Below, one piece after another: positions 38,548 through 47,593 of a DNA stretch of 64,000 nucleotides. Position 1 is the stretch's first letter; each line of letters opens with the position of its first letter. Under the pieces are notes generated by a model. That model was not told the DNA's origin. It searched no databases and worked only from the letters and a program-made list of their open reading frames with translations. This stretch comes from an uncultured Saprospiraceae bacterium (GTDB lineage: Bacteria; Bacteroidota; Bacteroidia; Chitinophagales; Saprospiraceae). The DNA lies in NCBI GenBank assembly GCA_937951615.1, contig CALFBH010000003.1, positions 23,344 to 87,343 on the forward strand. Reading direction: 5' to 3'. A program made the position numbers and the translations under genes.

Positions 38548-40245
38548 CTATTGAATAACGATGTTTCTACCTCGTCTGACAGCAATTTCATCTTTACCAT
38601 CGCCATTCCAGTCACCTACCAAGTATTCATCTTCTTGATTGCCGTTACCAAAAGTCACTACTTTATCCCTAACGCCGTCAAAGTTAAAGTCCATGATAAT
38701 TTGGTTGCCTCTCCTGACGGCAATATTGTCTTTGCCATCACCATTCCAGTCACCTACTATGTATTCATCTTCTCCATTTCCAGTACCATAACTTTGTGTT
38801 TTTTCACTATTGACTCCATTGCCGAAATCCATCAAAATTTGGTTGCCTCTTCTGACGGCAATATTGTTCTTTCCATCGCCGTTCCAGTCACCTACTAAGT
38901 AAGCATCTTCTTGATTGCCTTTGCCGTAACCAACTGTTTTTTCACTATTGACTCCATTACCGAAATCCATCAAAATTTGGTTGCCTCTCCTGACAGCAAT
39001 ATTGTCCTTACCGTCACCATTCCAGTCACCTACTAAGTATTCATCTTCTTGATTGCCTTTGCCATAACCAATTGTTTTAGTGCTAGGAGCAGGTGTGGAA
39101 GGGCTATTTCTTTCATATACCCAACCTTTCGAAATCCACATGTTTTTATAGTTGCGAATAATATCGTCTTTTACTGCTGGATCAGCATATTTTAGCCATT
39201 CATTTTCGATAGTTGTCCATGCGAGAGGTACTACTTTTCCATTTGATTTTCTAGGAATATATAGAAATTTATCAGATCCAATTGGCATAATCTCACTATC
39301 CAGAGACCTAACAATTCTGCTCTCATTACCATCGGTAAATACTTGCGCTCCATACTTGATTTCAAACACAATCTTTTTGAAAACGTAAGAGTTGGCAGGT
39401 GCAATGAAGCCCCAATTGTAAATCGAACTTCTCATATTTTCTCTACCTTCTTCACTCGTGTTGCTAATTGCCTGACTCCAAGAAGCACTTACCTCTGCTC
39501 CAAATTTGCCATAAACTGTCTCAGGAGATTCATAGGAAACTGTTAAAGACGCTCCTACTGAATTCTCTTTGGTTTTGGACATGCTAATACTCTCTGCGAA
39601 ACTCCAACTTTCTTCAAAACGCATGATTTCTTGATTTACAGAGGGATGAAGATTTTCACCAAAATTGACCTTTGTATATAAAATCCTATCGATTTTCTTC
39701 TGTCCATTTGGAGTAACTGTTATTCTTGGTTTTTTGCTGTAAGTAGGGGTAATACTCACAGGGTCAGTCATCGCACAGGCAGATTTGCTTTTACCAAACC
39801 ATTTATTGCATACAAATTCATAATATCCACCTTCTGCATCTTTTTCATAGAAAGTCTTGCCTTTCGTCACATAGATATATTCAGCCATCCAATTTCCATC
39901 CCACCCAATGATGCATCTTTTTATTTCTACTTTAATTTTTGTAATGTTTCCTACATCACTTTTGCCTGTGATAGAAAAATTATCAATTCCGTTTCGTTTC
40001 TTACTACTATTTCGCACCCAGAATTTTCCAGTTGAACCATCCGTACCAATAATTTCCAGTCGAATATCATTGTTGCACCCTGCACCATACTGATCTGCCG
40101 TTTTCAATCTGATGTGGTAATCTGTTGCTTGTGCAAAAGAAGTGCTGGTTAAAAGGCAAAATGCCATTAAAAGTAAGGTGCTGAAGATGCGAGGGGTAAT
40201 TTTTTTTGAAGATTTTGTTGTTGTTAATTCTGTGAAATTTTTCAT
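38548..40245 (-). CDS. Putative secreted pore-forming toxin: PLAT, aerolysin-like domain, four FG-GAP-like repeats
   Basis: 565 residues; signal peptide to about residue 38 (CLLTSTSFAQ). Residues ~40-150 form a PLAT/LH2-like beta sandwich (YHIRLKTADQYGAGCNNDIRLEIIG). Residues ~185-350 have the look of the aerolysin/ETX-MTX2 fold: long Ser/Thr-rich alternating strands (ESWSFAESISMSKTKENSV, ASLTVSYESPETVYGKFGAE, VSASWSQAISNTSEEG) followed by ANSYVFKKIVFEIKYGAQV. The C-terminal ~180 residues are four ~45-residue units with YLVGDWNGDGKDNIAVRRGN, an FG-GAP/VCBS Ca-binding loop, nearly identical in DNA. Membrane binding through PLAT and receptor or glycan binding through the repeats are inferred. 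It has its own terminator. Confidence 0.68.
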   Translation of the reverse strand: MKNFTELTTTKSSKKITPRIFSTLLLMAFCLLTSTSFAQATDYHIRLKTADQYGAGCNNDIRLEIIGTDGSTGKFWVRNSSKKRNGIDNFSITGKSDVGNITKIKVEIKRCIIGWDGNWMAEYIYVTKGKTFYEKDAEGGYYEFVCNKWFGKSKSACAMTDPVSITPTYSKKPRITVTPNGQKKIDRILYTKVNFGENLHPSVNQEIMRFEESWSFAESISMSKTKENSVGASLTVSYESPETVYGKFGAEVSASWSQAISNTSEEGRENMRSSIYNWGFIAPANSYVFKKIVFEIKYGAQVFTDGNESRIVRSLDSEIMPIGSDKFLYIPRKSNGKVVPLAWTTIENEWLKYADPAVKDDIIRNYKNMWISKGWVYERNSPSTPAPSTKTIGYGKGNQEDEYLVGDWNGDGKDNIAVRRGNQILMDFGNGVNSEKTVGYGKGNQEDAYLVGDWNGDGKNNIAVRRGNQILMDFGNGVNSEKTQSYGTGNGEDEYIVGDWNGDGKDNIAVRRGNQIIMDFNFDGVRDKVVTFGNGNQEDEYLVGDWNGDGKDEIAVRRGRNIVIQ

Positions 40246-40891
40246 GATTAAATTTTTAAAGTGAAAATAATGTTGATTAAAAAATGATACCTCAAAGGTG
40301 CAGCCTTTTTATATTAGAAAGAATTAGTATTTAAGGCGAAAGACAGCAGGAAATTGCCTGGTATAAGGGACTAAGTGTGAAGGTGGTTTTATGATTTTTT
40401 ACAGATAAAAAACTGATTGTTAGATGATTATAGGGCGGAACTATCTATTAGTTTTTGATTGAAATGTCAGGAGGCAATAAATTTTTTCATCAGCATTTTC
40501 TCATTTAGAACAAATCAGCAATCTGTAGGATTGCCATGTTTATAGAAAGTTGCGGACTATTTTATAAATTTGTTCTAGCTCTGAAAGAGCGAAATATGTC
40601 AGCGAGGGACATCGCCCCTCGTAAACTAATTCAGATTTTTAAGTCCTGTAAGGACGACATTTCTCAGGGATACAGCCTTATTTCGCCCTTTCAGGGCTGG
40701 TAAACCCCGGTAAATTTTTCGATGGAATACTTCCATCGCTGACATATTTCGTCCTTAGCAGGACTGGATAAAACAGACCGCAACTTTTTCCCCTGATTTT
40801 GAACACCCTACTCCTTCGGGGTGCAGACAAATTTTCAAAAAAATCCAAATGAGAAATTGCTGTTTTTACATGTGGTCTTTATATTATATAA

Positions 40892-40925
40892 AACAAGCCT
40901 TCTCAAATGATTGAGAAGGCTTGTT
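40892..40925 (-). terminator. Terminator downstream of the 41031 gene
   Basis: Perfect stem AACAAGCCTTCTCAA with loop ATGA. The stem core AAGCCTTCTCAA is the same as in the toxin terminator at 38427-38461. Confidence 0.6.
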
Positions 40926-40936
40926 AAACCAGTCTT

Positions 40937-40990
40937 CGTCCTTTTCGCAAAAGCGACGGGTTTAAACCCATCGCTTTTGCGAAAAGGACG
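40937..40990. repeat. 54-bp palindrome, second copy of the CGCAAAAGCGA core
   Basis: Same core as 29182-29235 but with different outer stem bases (CGTCCTTT/AAAGGACG instead of CGCCTATT/AATAGGCG). The arms still pair; the one mismatch is a G-U pair if transcribed from the minus strand. Confidence 0.7.
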
Positions 40991-41030
40991 GGATATTGCT
41001 TATTCCGCGCAAGCGCACCAGGCATGTTTC

Positions 41031-42086
41031 TTATGCAGCTAGTTTTGATTTCCACCTGGCTTCTACTTTTGCGAGGAAAGAATAAATATGGTCATACCAG
41101 GTGGCAAAACCTTCGCGTAGCCATATACTTTGCATATATTCTTTAAAAAATACGGCTTTTTGAGCCTGCAATTCCTGTGAAGTGAGTTCGTCGGCGACAA
41201 TAGGAATGGCTTGCAATTCAAAATCGCTGTAATAGGGTTTGATAACTGCATTCATCACTTTTAGCAATTCTGCCCGTTTTTTACTGTTCAGATTTTTGTC
41301 TGTAATATAGTAAGCGCGGTTTTCGAGAAAGCTGAAATTAAGCCCAAGCGGAGCGCGATTTGCGATAATGGCGGATACGATTTTTCCGCTTTTTGCATCC
41401 TTTATCTTAAAGATTTTTCGGGAGCGCTTCAAGCCTGATTTTTGATACTTTTCAGCTATAGCGGTCAGTTGAATATCATCTCTGTCCAACTCTTCTGCAC
41501 GGACAAATACATTGCCGTATTGTCGTTTGACAAAGGCGATAAAATCGAGGTCAATTCCGGTAACTTCTTCCACTATAAAATCAGCCTGAATCTCCTGAGT
41601 GATATGTTTGAGTGGTAAATGAAGGTATTGAAAACGAATTAGCGAAGCACGGTCTTTACCTAGTTTTTCAAACATGGAAGCAAATACGCGAAAAGCATAA
41701 CGGTTGTCGGGACGAAACCAGTTTTGACCAGATTTAATTTGATCTTCATTATAATCATGCTCGGCGATACGCTGTGCTTCCATCATGAGTTTTAAGGGCA
41801 GTAATCCATTTCCGTTAGATACTAAATGCTGGGCAATAACACCGTAATTGCTTTGTTTCCAGAAGCTGACCGAAGCAAAATCTTTTCTGGTATTAGGCGC
41901 ATTGGTCAAAACCCATAAGAGGTCTTCTTTGCTCTTGAACATGGCTTCCCAGTTTTTGGTAATTTGCTGAAAATATGGGCTTAGTAAAGCTTTTTTCACG
42001 GGATAGATGAAGCCAATTTCATCGTACTTTTCAAAGAGTGTATCAATGCTGACTTCGTTGAATTGGATGCTTGAATCGTTGTTCAT
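41031..42086 (-). CDS. Conserved-looking protein of unknown function, possible GNAT-type acyltransferase
   Basis: 351 residues from the ATG at 42086. A longer frame to 42137 adds repeat-coded MNSFTHSIIHSF, which I reject. No signal peptide, so cytosolic. The middle (residues ~150-290) alternates strands and helices with SRKIFKIKDAKSGKIVSAIIANRAPLGLN and FLENRAYYITDKN, a layout that could be an acetyltransferase fold, but no CoA-binding RxxGxG/A motif is seen. It ends REGFATWYDHIYSFLAKVEARWKSK. It starts 58 bases after the enolase-family gene and may act on the same substrate. I do not recognise the family. Confidence 0.55.
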   Translation of the reverse strand: MNNDSSIQFNEVSIDTLFEKYDEIGFIYPVKKALLSPYFQQITKNWEAMFKSKEDLLWVLTNAPNTRKDFASVSFWKQSNYGVIAQHLVSNGNGLLPLKLMMEAQRIAEHDYNEDQIKSGQNWFRPDNRYAFRVFASMFEKLGKDRASLIRFQYLHLPLKHITQEIQADFIVEEVTGIDLDFIAFVKRQYGNVFVRAEELDRDDIQLTAIAEKYQKSGLKRSRKIFKIKDAKSGKIVSAIIANRAPLGLNFSFLENRAYYITDKNLNSKKRAELLKVMNAVIKPYYSDFELQAIPIVADELTSQELQAQKAVFFKEYMQSIWLREGFATWYDHIYSFLAKVEARWKSKLAA

Positions 42087-42144
42087 AGTATGTATTGTTA
42101 AGAATGAGTGAATTATAGAATGAGTGAATGAATTCATCCTCTCA

Positions 42145-43287
42145 TTATTGTAGTGGCTTCGCCACTTTAGGATAAATAGTCACTGTCGAGCTTGTATATT
42201 TTGCTAATTTTTTCGGGTCGATTGTGATACCTAAACCTTCGTTTTCTATTCGTTGTGCCGCTCCCTTTTTTGAAAAAGAAATGGGAGAAACGCTGATGTC
42301 ATCTTCCATAAAAAAGAGGGCATACGAGCCTTCTAAGTAGCTAAGTTGATGACTTTGTGCGAAGAGTCTGCCTGCTGCGCTGAGCAAGGCAGTTTCGCCA
42401 ACATTGCAACCGAGCTGACAACGAATTCCTTTGGACTGTGCAAAACGATGGAGCGCAGCAGTCCGAAAAAGTCCGCCCGATTTTGAAATTTTGAGGTTGA
42501 ACATGAGTTTGTCAGCAGCAATTTTTTCAGAAAAATAAACAGCATGATCGAGGGTATAAACAGACTCGTCTAAAAGTAAAGGAATATTAATTCGCCTGCT
42601 CAAATCAGGCAGCCTATTGGTTTCAGAAGCGAGAAGTGGTTCTTCTACACAGCTAATATTAAAATTTTCTAACTGCTTAATTTTTTTGACGGCTTCTTCA
42701 AAAGTCCAGGCTCTATTGGCATCTACCCGTATGTCTATATTATCGCCCAGAAATTTTCGTACTTTGGTAAGATGTCGGACATCATCGTCATGTCCGACTT
42801 TCACCTTTACCTGTTTCAATTCCAGATCTTTTATAATTTGCAACCACTTATCCATCTTTTCAAGCGGCAGATAAGGCAATACGGCAGAATATTGTAGTGG
42901 GTAATCTTCATTACTCAAAAGCTTTGCTATTGAATATCCCCGTTCCTGCCACAGCAAATCTAAAAGTGCGAGTTCTAAAGCTGTTGCAATAGCAGGCAGT
43001 TTATGTTTCTGTCCGATCCATCCGCTGATGTCCTTAATGTCTTCCAGCGTAATAAATTCGTGAACAGGGTATTGATTGAAGATGTCTTTAAATTTGGCAA
43101 TGACTTCCTGCGTTGATTCTCCTGTGACGTAACTGCGAGGAGCGCCTTCTCCATAACCCACTTTTCCCGTTTTAGTGTGTACAGCTAATACAATAGACTC
43201 GGAATATGCCCTTTTTTTTAAATTGTGGTCAATAGAGAGCCTAAAAGGAATCTGAACTGTATGGATGTTTATGTGGTTGATTGTCAT
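42145..43287 (-). CDS. Enolase-superfamily (MLE-type) enzyme, probable dipeptide epimerase or muconate-cycloisomerase-like
   Basis: 380 residues. Active-site residues of the muconate lactonizing subgroup are all present: K161 and K163 (KVKVG), D189 (RVDANRAW), E215 (CVEEPL), D240 (LLLDES) and K266 (NLKISKSGG). The N-terminal capping domain begins INIHTVQIPFRLSIDH. The group includes L-Ala-D/L-Glu epimerases that recycle murein peptides, o-succinylbenzoate synthase and muconate cycloisomerase. Without men or cat genes nearby, a dipeptide epimerase is the likelier choice, but substrate specificity cannot be read from the motifs. Leads a two-gene unit with the gene at 41031. Confidence 0.8.
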   Translation of the reverse strand: MTINHINIHTVQIPFRLSIDHNLKKRAYSESIVLAVHTKTGKVGYGEGAPRSYVTGESTQEVIAKFKDIFNQYPVHEFITLEDIKDISGWIGQKHKLPAIATALELALLDLLWQERGYSIAKLLSNEDYPLQYSAVLPYLPLEKMDKWLQIIKDLELKQVKVKVGHDDDVRHLTKVRKFLGDNIDIRVDANRAWTFEEAVKKIKQLENFNISCVEEPLLASETNRLPDLSRRINIPLLLDESVYTLDHAVYFSEKIAADKLMFNLKISKSGGLFRTAALHRFAQSKGIRCQLGCNVGETALLSAAGRLFAQSHQLSYLEGSYALFFMEDDISVSPISFSKKGAAQRIENEGLGITIDPKKLAKYTSSTVTIYPKVAKPLQ

Positions 43288-43319
43288 GTTTTATTTTTAT
43301 TTTTTGTAAAATCATTTCC

Positions 43320-44072
43320 TCATCTCAACTCTTTCCCTTTAAGGCAGTTTATAAACTGTTCGGTTTTTTTAGTTCCACAAAATTGGGTGCGGCATTCACA
43401 CATATCCACTGCTGAATATGTGAAATCTGTTAATTCGCGTACCTGTTCTTGATTCATATCGCATATAAGTGATGCGTTTTCACCAAATTTATATTCCTTT
43501 CCTGAGTTAGTTTCCAAACATTCGCCAATTTCACCATTATCGTTTACAGGATATACAATTGCGACTGCTCCAATAGATGTGCCTACTCTTGAGGGAATAT
43601 CAGGCTGTACGGTGGCGGGTTTTAGGTGAATAGTGGTCTCTGTTTTTTCAAATGTCATTACCGTATTATCTGAACTGACAACAGGATCTACATTCGAATC
43701 TAATATTAAATGACCATTGGAGAAAGAATAGAAATAGAGCTCATCATTAATATTGACAATATACTCATTTGTCGAGTAAGGATGTGTTGTAGTCATTGCC
43801 ATAAAATCACTTGTTTGAGTGTCATTAACCTTTGTAATAATGGACACTACATCAGAATTATTTGCTTTTCCAAAATGCCAAATAATATCATCAGGGTGGT
43901 GAGTGGAAAGTCCTCCTATGCTACTTGATTCTACAAGAGTCCATGTTCCTGAAAGTGTTGGGGCATCAGATGAAGGAATGGTAGTAACTTTCTTTGTAGG
44001 TGTAGTTGTTATTCGGGGGGTGCAGGCTGCGAATCCAAGCAAAAGTGCAAAAAATAGAATAGTAGTTCTCAT
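43320..44072 (-). CDS. Lipoprotein with lipocalin-like N-terminal half
   Basis: 250 residues, lipoprotein signal MRTTILFFALLLGFAAC with Cys17. LSGTWTLVESSSIGG and TFEKTETTIHLKP bracket a ~110-residue beta region like the lipocalin-like domains of Bacteroidota lipoproteins. The C-terminal ~70 residues contain six Cys (GECLE, SLICDM, DMCECRTQFC, NCLKGK), perhaps disulfide-bonded in the periplasm. It lies 32 bases upstream of the MLE-type gene in the same direction, but its function need not be related. Confidence 0.6.
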   Translation of the reverse strand: MRTTILFFALLLGFAACTPRITTTPTKKVTTIPSSDAPTLSGTWTLVESSSIGGLSTHHPDDIIWHFGKANNSDVVSIITKVNDTQTSDFMAMTTTHPYSTNEYIVNINDELYFYSFSNGHLILDSNVDPVVSSDNTVMTFEKTETTIHLKPATVQPDIPSRVGTSIGAVAIVYPVNDNGEIGECLETNSGKEYKFGENASLICDMNQEQVRELTDFTYSAVDMCECRTQFCGTKKTEQFINCLKGKELR

Positions 44073-44380
44073 AATAATGATTTTTAATGCTGAATAGTTT
44101 TAATGAATAATTTAATGAAATTGAATGATTTATCTGGATGATATTTTTATTATGCAACAAAGATATTATATATTCAGGCAGCTAATCAATTAGTGTTTTT
44201 ACAGAATGTCTAAAAATAGTAACTGTTTTTCACATAGGATGAATTATTTTTTAATTTGTATATTGTTTTAAGTTAAGTTTTTATGCAGGTAGATCGTTTT
44301 AAATGTATCTTTTGGGAGTCAGCTATTTCTACTCTTTTGAGTTCTTTATAATGATTGAATTAATAGAAAATACGATATAT
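44073..44380. other. Divergent intergenic region, no gene seen
   Basis: AT-rich region between divergent genes that should hold both promoters. TTAATTTG at 44252-44259 is one base off a TANNTTTG box for the rightward gene. Nothing else stands out. Confidence 0.35.
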
Positions 44381-45805
44381 ATGACAAACACCAGACTTGT
44401 AAAGGTTATGGGGAAGCTATCTAAAGCGGACTTAAAAAGAATGAAGGAATTTGTCCATTCTCCTTTCTTTCGGGCCAGTAAAACAGAGCGCGACCTATTT
44501 GATTTTATCTATAAATTTGCGCCGGATTTTGAGCATAAAAAATTTACAGTAGAGGCGGCATATTCTTATATATTTTCTGATGGAAAGCATGACGGAGCCG
44601 CATTGAGAAAGGTACAGTCACGCCTTTATAAGCTGATGGAACAGTTTATCTATTATCATTTTGCAGATAAGAACTTACCTGATGTAGAAATTGCGTTGAT
44701 GCAGTTTTATGATCGTATGAATCTAACCGCTCAGGTTGAGATTATTTATAAGAAAATCCAGAAAAAGCAGGAAGCACATCCTCAAAAAGGCTCGACACAT
44801 TATTTCAACCAATTGGTTATAGAAAGGCAGTATAATAATTTTCTGGTTGCCAAGTTTGAAGACGGAAAAGGCAGTAAACATCACCAGAAGGTCATGGAAA
44901 CCTTAGATGTGTTTTACCTGACGGAAAAGCTAACGCAGATGTGTGTACTGTCTAATCGGCAGACTGTAACGAATACTAGTTATGATGTTATGCTGAGGGA
45001 TGAAATACTGGATTTTCTGCCTGGTAGTAAGTATGAAAATATACCTATTGTCAGAATATGGCATACTGCATTATTATTGTTGCAATCTCCTGATAAAAAC
45101 GGATACTACCACGAACTTAAAGGATTGCTTGCGGAGTATGAGGGCTTGGTGGATAAAAAAGGTCGGCGTTTATTATATACTTGTTTGGAAAACACTACGC
45201 GAATGGTTTTTAAAGGAGATGCCTATTATGAATCTTTATTTGAACTCTATTCTATACAATTGGAGAATGAGATTATTTATATTGATGGTTATTTGGTGCC
45301 TACTATCTTTAAAAACATTGTTACAGTAGGGCTTCGACTAGGTAATTTGGATTGGACGGCAGAATTTTTAGAAAAAAACAAAGATAAAATTGTCCCGGAA
45401 TACGAAAATAAAGAAGATGTATATAGCTATTCTCTGGCACAATTATATTTCAAACAGAAAAAGGTTGATGATGTACTGGGTATATTGAATCAGACAGCTT
45501 TTAACGACATATATACCAAAATGGATATCCGAAGAATGTATCTTAAAGTGTATTACGAAATGGAATACAGCGATATGCTAGAAGACATGGTCAATAGCTT
45601 TCGGGTATTCCTGACCAGCCATCAGGAGATGATTCCGCCTATGCACATACAGGCGCATCGTGACTTCATCAATGTGATCAATAATATTCATCGTACGCTA
45701 AAAAAAGATGAGAAACGTATCCTGTCAATCGAAAATCAAATTGCAGAAATCAATATCTTACCAGAGAAAAGCTGGTTGTTGGAAAAACTGGAGGCTTTGA
45801 AATGA
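44381..45805 (+). CDS. Helical-repeat protein of unknown function
   Basis: 474 residues from the ATG at 44381 (MTNTRLVKVMGKLSKADLKRM). Two earlier in-frame ATGs add a short, unlikely leader. The N-terminus (KRMKEFVHSPFFRASKTERDLFDFI) is characteristic of a group of Saprospiria/Bacteroidota cytosolic proteins with no assigned role. The rest is almost all alpha-helical with TPR-like helix pairs (SYSLAQLYFKQKKVDDVLGILN, RMYLKVYYEMEYSDMLEDMV). No signal peptide, no enzyme motif. It is a single gene; a hairpin (45889-45930) and tRNA-Arg follow. Confidence 0.62.
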   Translation: MTNTRLVKVMGKLSKADLKRMKEFVHSPFFRASKTERDLFDFIYKFAPDFEHKKFTVEAAYSYIFSDGKHDGAALRKVQSRLYKLMEQFIYYHFADKNLPDVEIALMQFYDRMNLTAQVEIIYKKIQKKQEAHPQKGSTHYFNQLVIERQYNNFLVAKFEDGKGSKHHQKVMETLDVFYLTEKLTQMCVLSNRQTVTNTSYDVMLRDEILDFLPGSKYENIPIVRIWHTALLLLQSPDKNGYYHELKGLLAEYEGLVDKKGRRLLYTCLENTTRMVFKGDAYYESLFELYSIQLENEIIYIDGYLVPTIFKNIVTVGLRLGNLDWTAEFLEKNKDKIVPEYENKEDVYSYSLAQLYFKQKKVDDVLGILNQTAFNDIYTKMDIRRMYLKVYYEMEYSDMLEDMVNSFRVFLTSHQEMIPPMHIQAHRDFINVINNIHRTLKKDEKRILSIENQIAEINILPEKSWLLEKLEALK

Positions 45806-45888
45806 GCAGGAAAGCTGTTCTATTTCTGTATATCCATGCGGGAAGGGCGTCCTTTAGGAATGAGGTGAGAGAGGAAACTGTTAAGCAA

Positions 45889-45930
45889 AATGACTTATTA
45901 CAACCTGTTTATAAGTCGCAATAAGTCATT
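45889..45930 (+). terminator. Inverted repeat behind the helical-repeat gene
   Basis: AATGACTTATT and AATAAGTCATT pair across a 20-base loop, directly before the tRNA 3' end on the opposite strand. Confidence 0.4.
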
Positions 45931-45935
45931 ATCAG

Positions 45936-46009
45936 TGATCCCGACAGGGCTCGAACCTGTAACCTCCAGAACCGGAATCTGGTATTCTATCCAATTGAAC
46001 TACGGGACC
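45936..46009 (-). tRNA. tRNA-Arg (anticodon CCG)
   Basis: On the minus strand GGTCCCG ... CGGGATC forms the acceptor stem, CCAGA-TTCCGGT-TCTGG the anticodon arm with CCG, and ACAGG-TTCGAGC-CCTGT the T arm. 74 bases with discriminator A; CCA is not encoded. It reads CGG codons. Confidence 0.93.
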
Positions 46010-46220
46010 AATTGAATCACAAAGTTAAACATTCGCAGTCTAAGAACAAATTTGCAATGCAAATAATTCATGCCTTTTGAAAAGTATTTTAAACAAAGAT
46101 GTAAAAGATGTATTTATATGCTGTAAATTTAGACTTTAATTTTTTACAAAAACCAACTTTGCGACTTAGCGTCTTTGCGAGAAAACAACTAAGCGCAAAT
46201 CTATTCTGAATTTCAAGTCA
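46010..46220. repeat. Intergenic phrase repeat before the propeller lipoprotein
   Basis: Holds CTTTGCGACTTAGCGTCTTTG (about 46158-46178), the phrase also at 29405-29425. No gene. Confidence 0.45.
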
Positions 46221-47321
46221 ATGAAAAACACAATATTTCTACTAGCAGCAATACTGATATTTGCAGGCTGCAAATCAAACGAAAAACCAAATACAACACC
46301 TACGACAACGACTGTCGAAGCAGACAAGCCTTCACTGGTCTACGAGCAGGAAAAAAACCTGCAAAACATGAAGCAACTCACTTTCGGCGGAGACAATGCA
46401 GAAGCCTATTTTAGTTTTGATAATAAAAATCTAATCTTTCAGGCCTCCAATGAAAAATGGAAAGCCGACTGCGACCAGATTTTTATGATGCCGATTGAAG
46501 GCTATGGAGACACAGCACCGCCAATGCTGAGTACAGGCTTGGGAAGGACGACTTGTTCCTATTTTATGCCAGGCAATCAAAGCATTTTATACGCATCCAC
46601 GCACCTCGGCAACAAAGCCTGCCCCGACTCCCCACGCTCTGTTGGCGGCAAATATGTCTGGCCAATTTATTCCGATTTTGATATTTTTGTAGCCGATTTG
46701 GAAGGCAAGATTACCAAACGCCTGACCGATGAGCCTGGCTACGATGCAGAAGCGACCGTTTCGCCCGATGGTAAAAAAATCGTATTTACCTCAACTCGCT
46801 CCGGCGATTTGGAATTATATACCATGGACATAGATGGCTCGAATGTAAAACAAGTCACTAGCGGATTGGGCTATGATGGTGGGGCATTTTTCTCGCCTGA
46901 TAGCAAACAACTCGTCTTCCGCACTTCCCGCCCTACAGCAGATGAGGATGTGAAAGTCTATAAAGATTTTCTCAAACAAGGACTCGTACAACCGACCAAT
47001 ATGGAAATCTATGTGTCGGATGTGGATGGCAGCAATCTGAAACAAGTCACCAAGCTGGGCAAAGCGAACTGGGCACCATATTTCCACCCTTCTGGTAAAA
47101 AGATTTTGTTTTCCTCCAATCACCACAGCAAGAGTGGACGACAATTTAATATCTTCAGTATCAATGTAGATGGAACGGGCTTAAAGCAAATTACTTTTGA
47201 TGAAGCTTTTGATGCTTTCCCCATGTTTTCCTTTGATGGTAAAAAACTGGTCTTTTCTTCCAATCGAAATAATGGAGGTACAAGAGATACCAATGTTTTT
47301 ATTGCAGACTGGGTAGAGTAG
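46221..47321 (+). CDS. TolB-like PD40 propeller lipoprotein
   Basis: 366 residues, lipoprotein signal MKNTIFLLAAILIFAGC (Cys17). At least five PD40/TolB blades: AYFSFDNKNLIFQAS, ATVSPDGKKIVFTSTRSGDLELYTMD, AFFSPDSKQLVFRTSRP, PYFHPSGKKILFSSN and PMFSFDGKKLVFSSNRN, each with IDGS/VDGT turns. The TolB fold often binds partners or peptides in the periplasm. It stands just upstream of the polysaccharide locus but is separated from it by a repeat and a kinase remnant, so cotranscription with susC is unlikely. Confidence 0.8.
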   Translation: MKNTIFLLAAILIFAGCKSNEKPNTTPTTTTVEADKPSLVYEQEKNLQNMKQLTFGGDNAEAYFSFDNKNLIFQASNEKWKADCDQIFMMPIEGYGDTAPPMLSTGLGRTTCSYFMPGNQSILYASTHLGNKACPDSPRSVGGKYVWPIYSDFDIFVADLEGKITKRLTDEPGYDAEATVSPDGKKIVFTSTRSGDLELYTMDIDGSNVKQVTSGLGYDGGAFFSPDSKQLVFRTSRPTADEDVKVYKDFLKQGLVQPTNMEIYVSDVDGSNLKQVTKLGKANWAPYFHPSGKKILFSSNHHSKSGRQFNIFSINVDGTGLKQITFDEAFDAFPMFSFDGKKLVFSSNRNNGGTRDTNVFIADWVE

Positions 47322-47341
47322 AAGTTTAATGATGTAACCTT

Positions 47342-47475
47342 AGTGGTCAGTCAAGTTAATATTGTCGAGTGACTAGGATGGTTTCATTGTTGAAATTGCT
47401 TTATTGCTATTGTTTTTTGCTGCGCAAAAAATCACGATAACAATTTAACAATCATAGCAATAGAACAATTTGCAC
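47342..47475. repeat. Left copy of ~130-bp direct repeat flanking the polysaccharide locus
   Basis: AGTGGTCAGTCAAGTTAAT ... CAATTTAACAATCATAGCAA, about 93 percent identical by eye to 54802-54935. It contains the hairpin TTTTTTGCTGCGCAAAAAA and inverted ATTGCTATTG/CAATAG phrases. Confidence 0.85.
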
Positions 47476-47593
47476 CAAAACCTGGCTCAAAAGATATAAA
47501 ATTTAATTTACCCGATATTATTAACTGGAAGAACTACTTAGTCGATATGCTTCGTTTAGGTAATGAAGCTATGGTTGCCAGTGAATATGATTA

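Larger units (their letters stand above)
40246..41030. repeat. Large gap with an inverted-repeat element of about 200 bp, a terminator and a 54-bp palindrome
   Basis: GAAATATGTCAGCGA at 40591-40605 returns inverted at 40736-40750. CTCTGAAAGAGCGAAATA (40579-40596) matches TATTTCGCCCTTTCAGGGC (40679-40697) in inverse. AGTCCTGTAAGGACGACAT lies between them. This is the 'ctgaaagggcgaaata/cctgtaaggacg' type of intergenic repeat. No coding frame is convincing. The part nearest 40245 should hold the toxin promoter, but I see no clean -7 box. Confidence 0.6.

Noticed and set aside
45831..46020. Integrative element attachment site at tRNA-Arg
   Set aside because: No integrase gene and no repeated tRNA 3' end were seen nearby.
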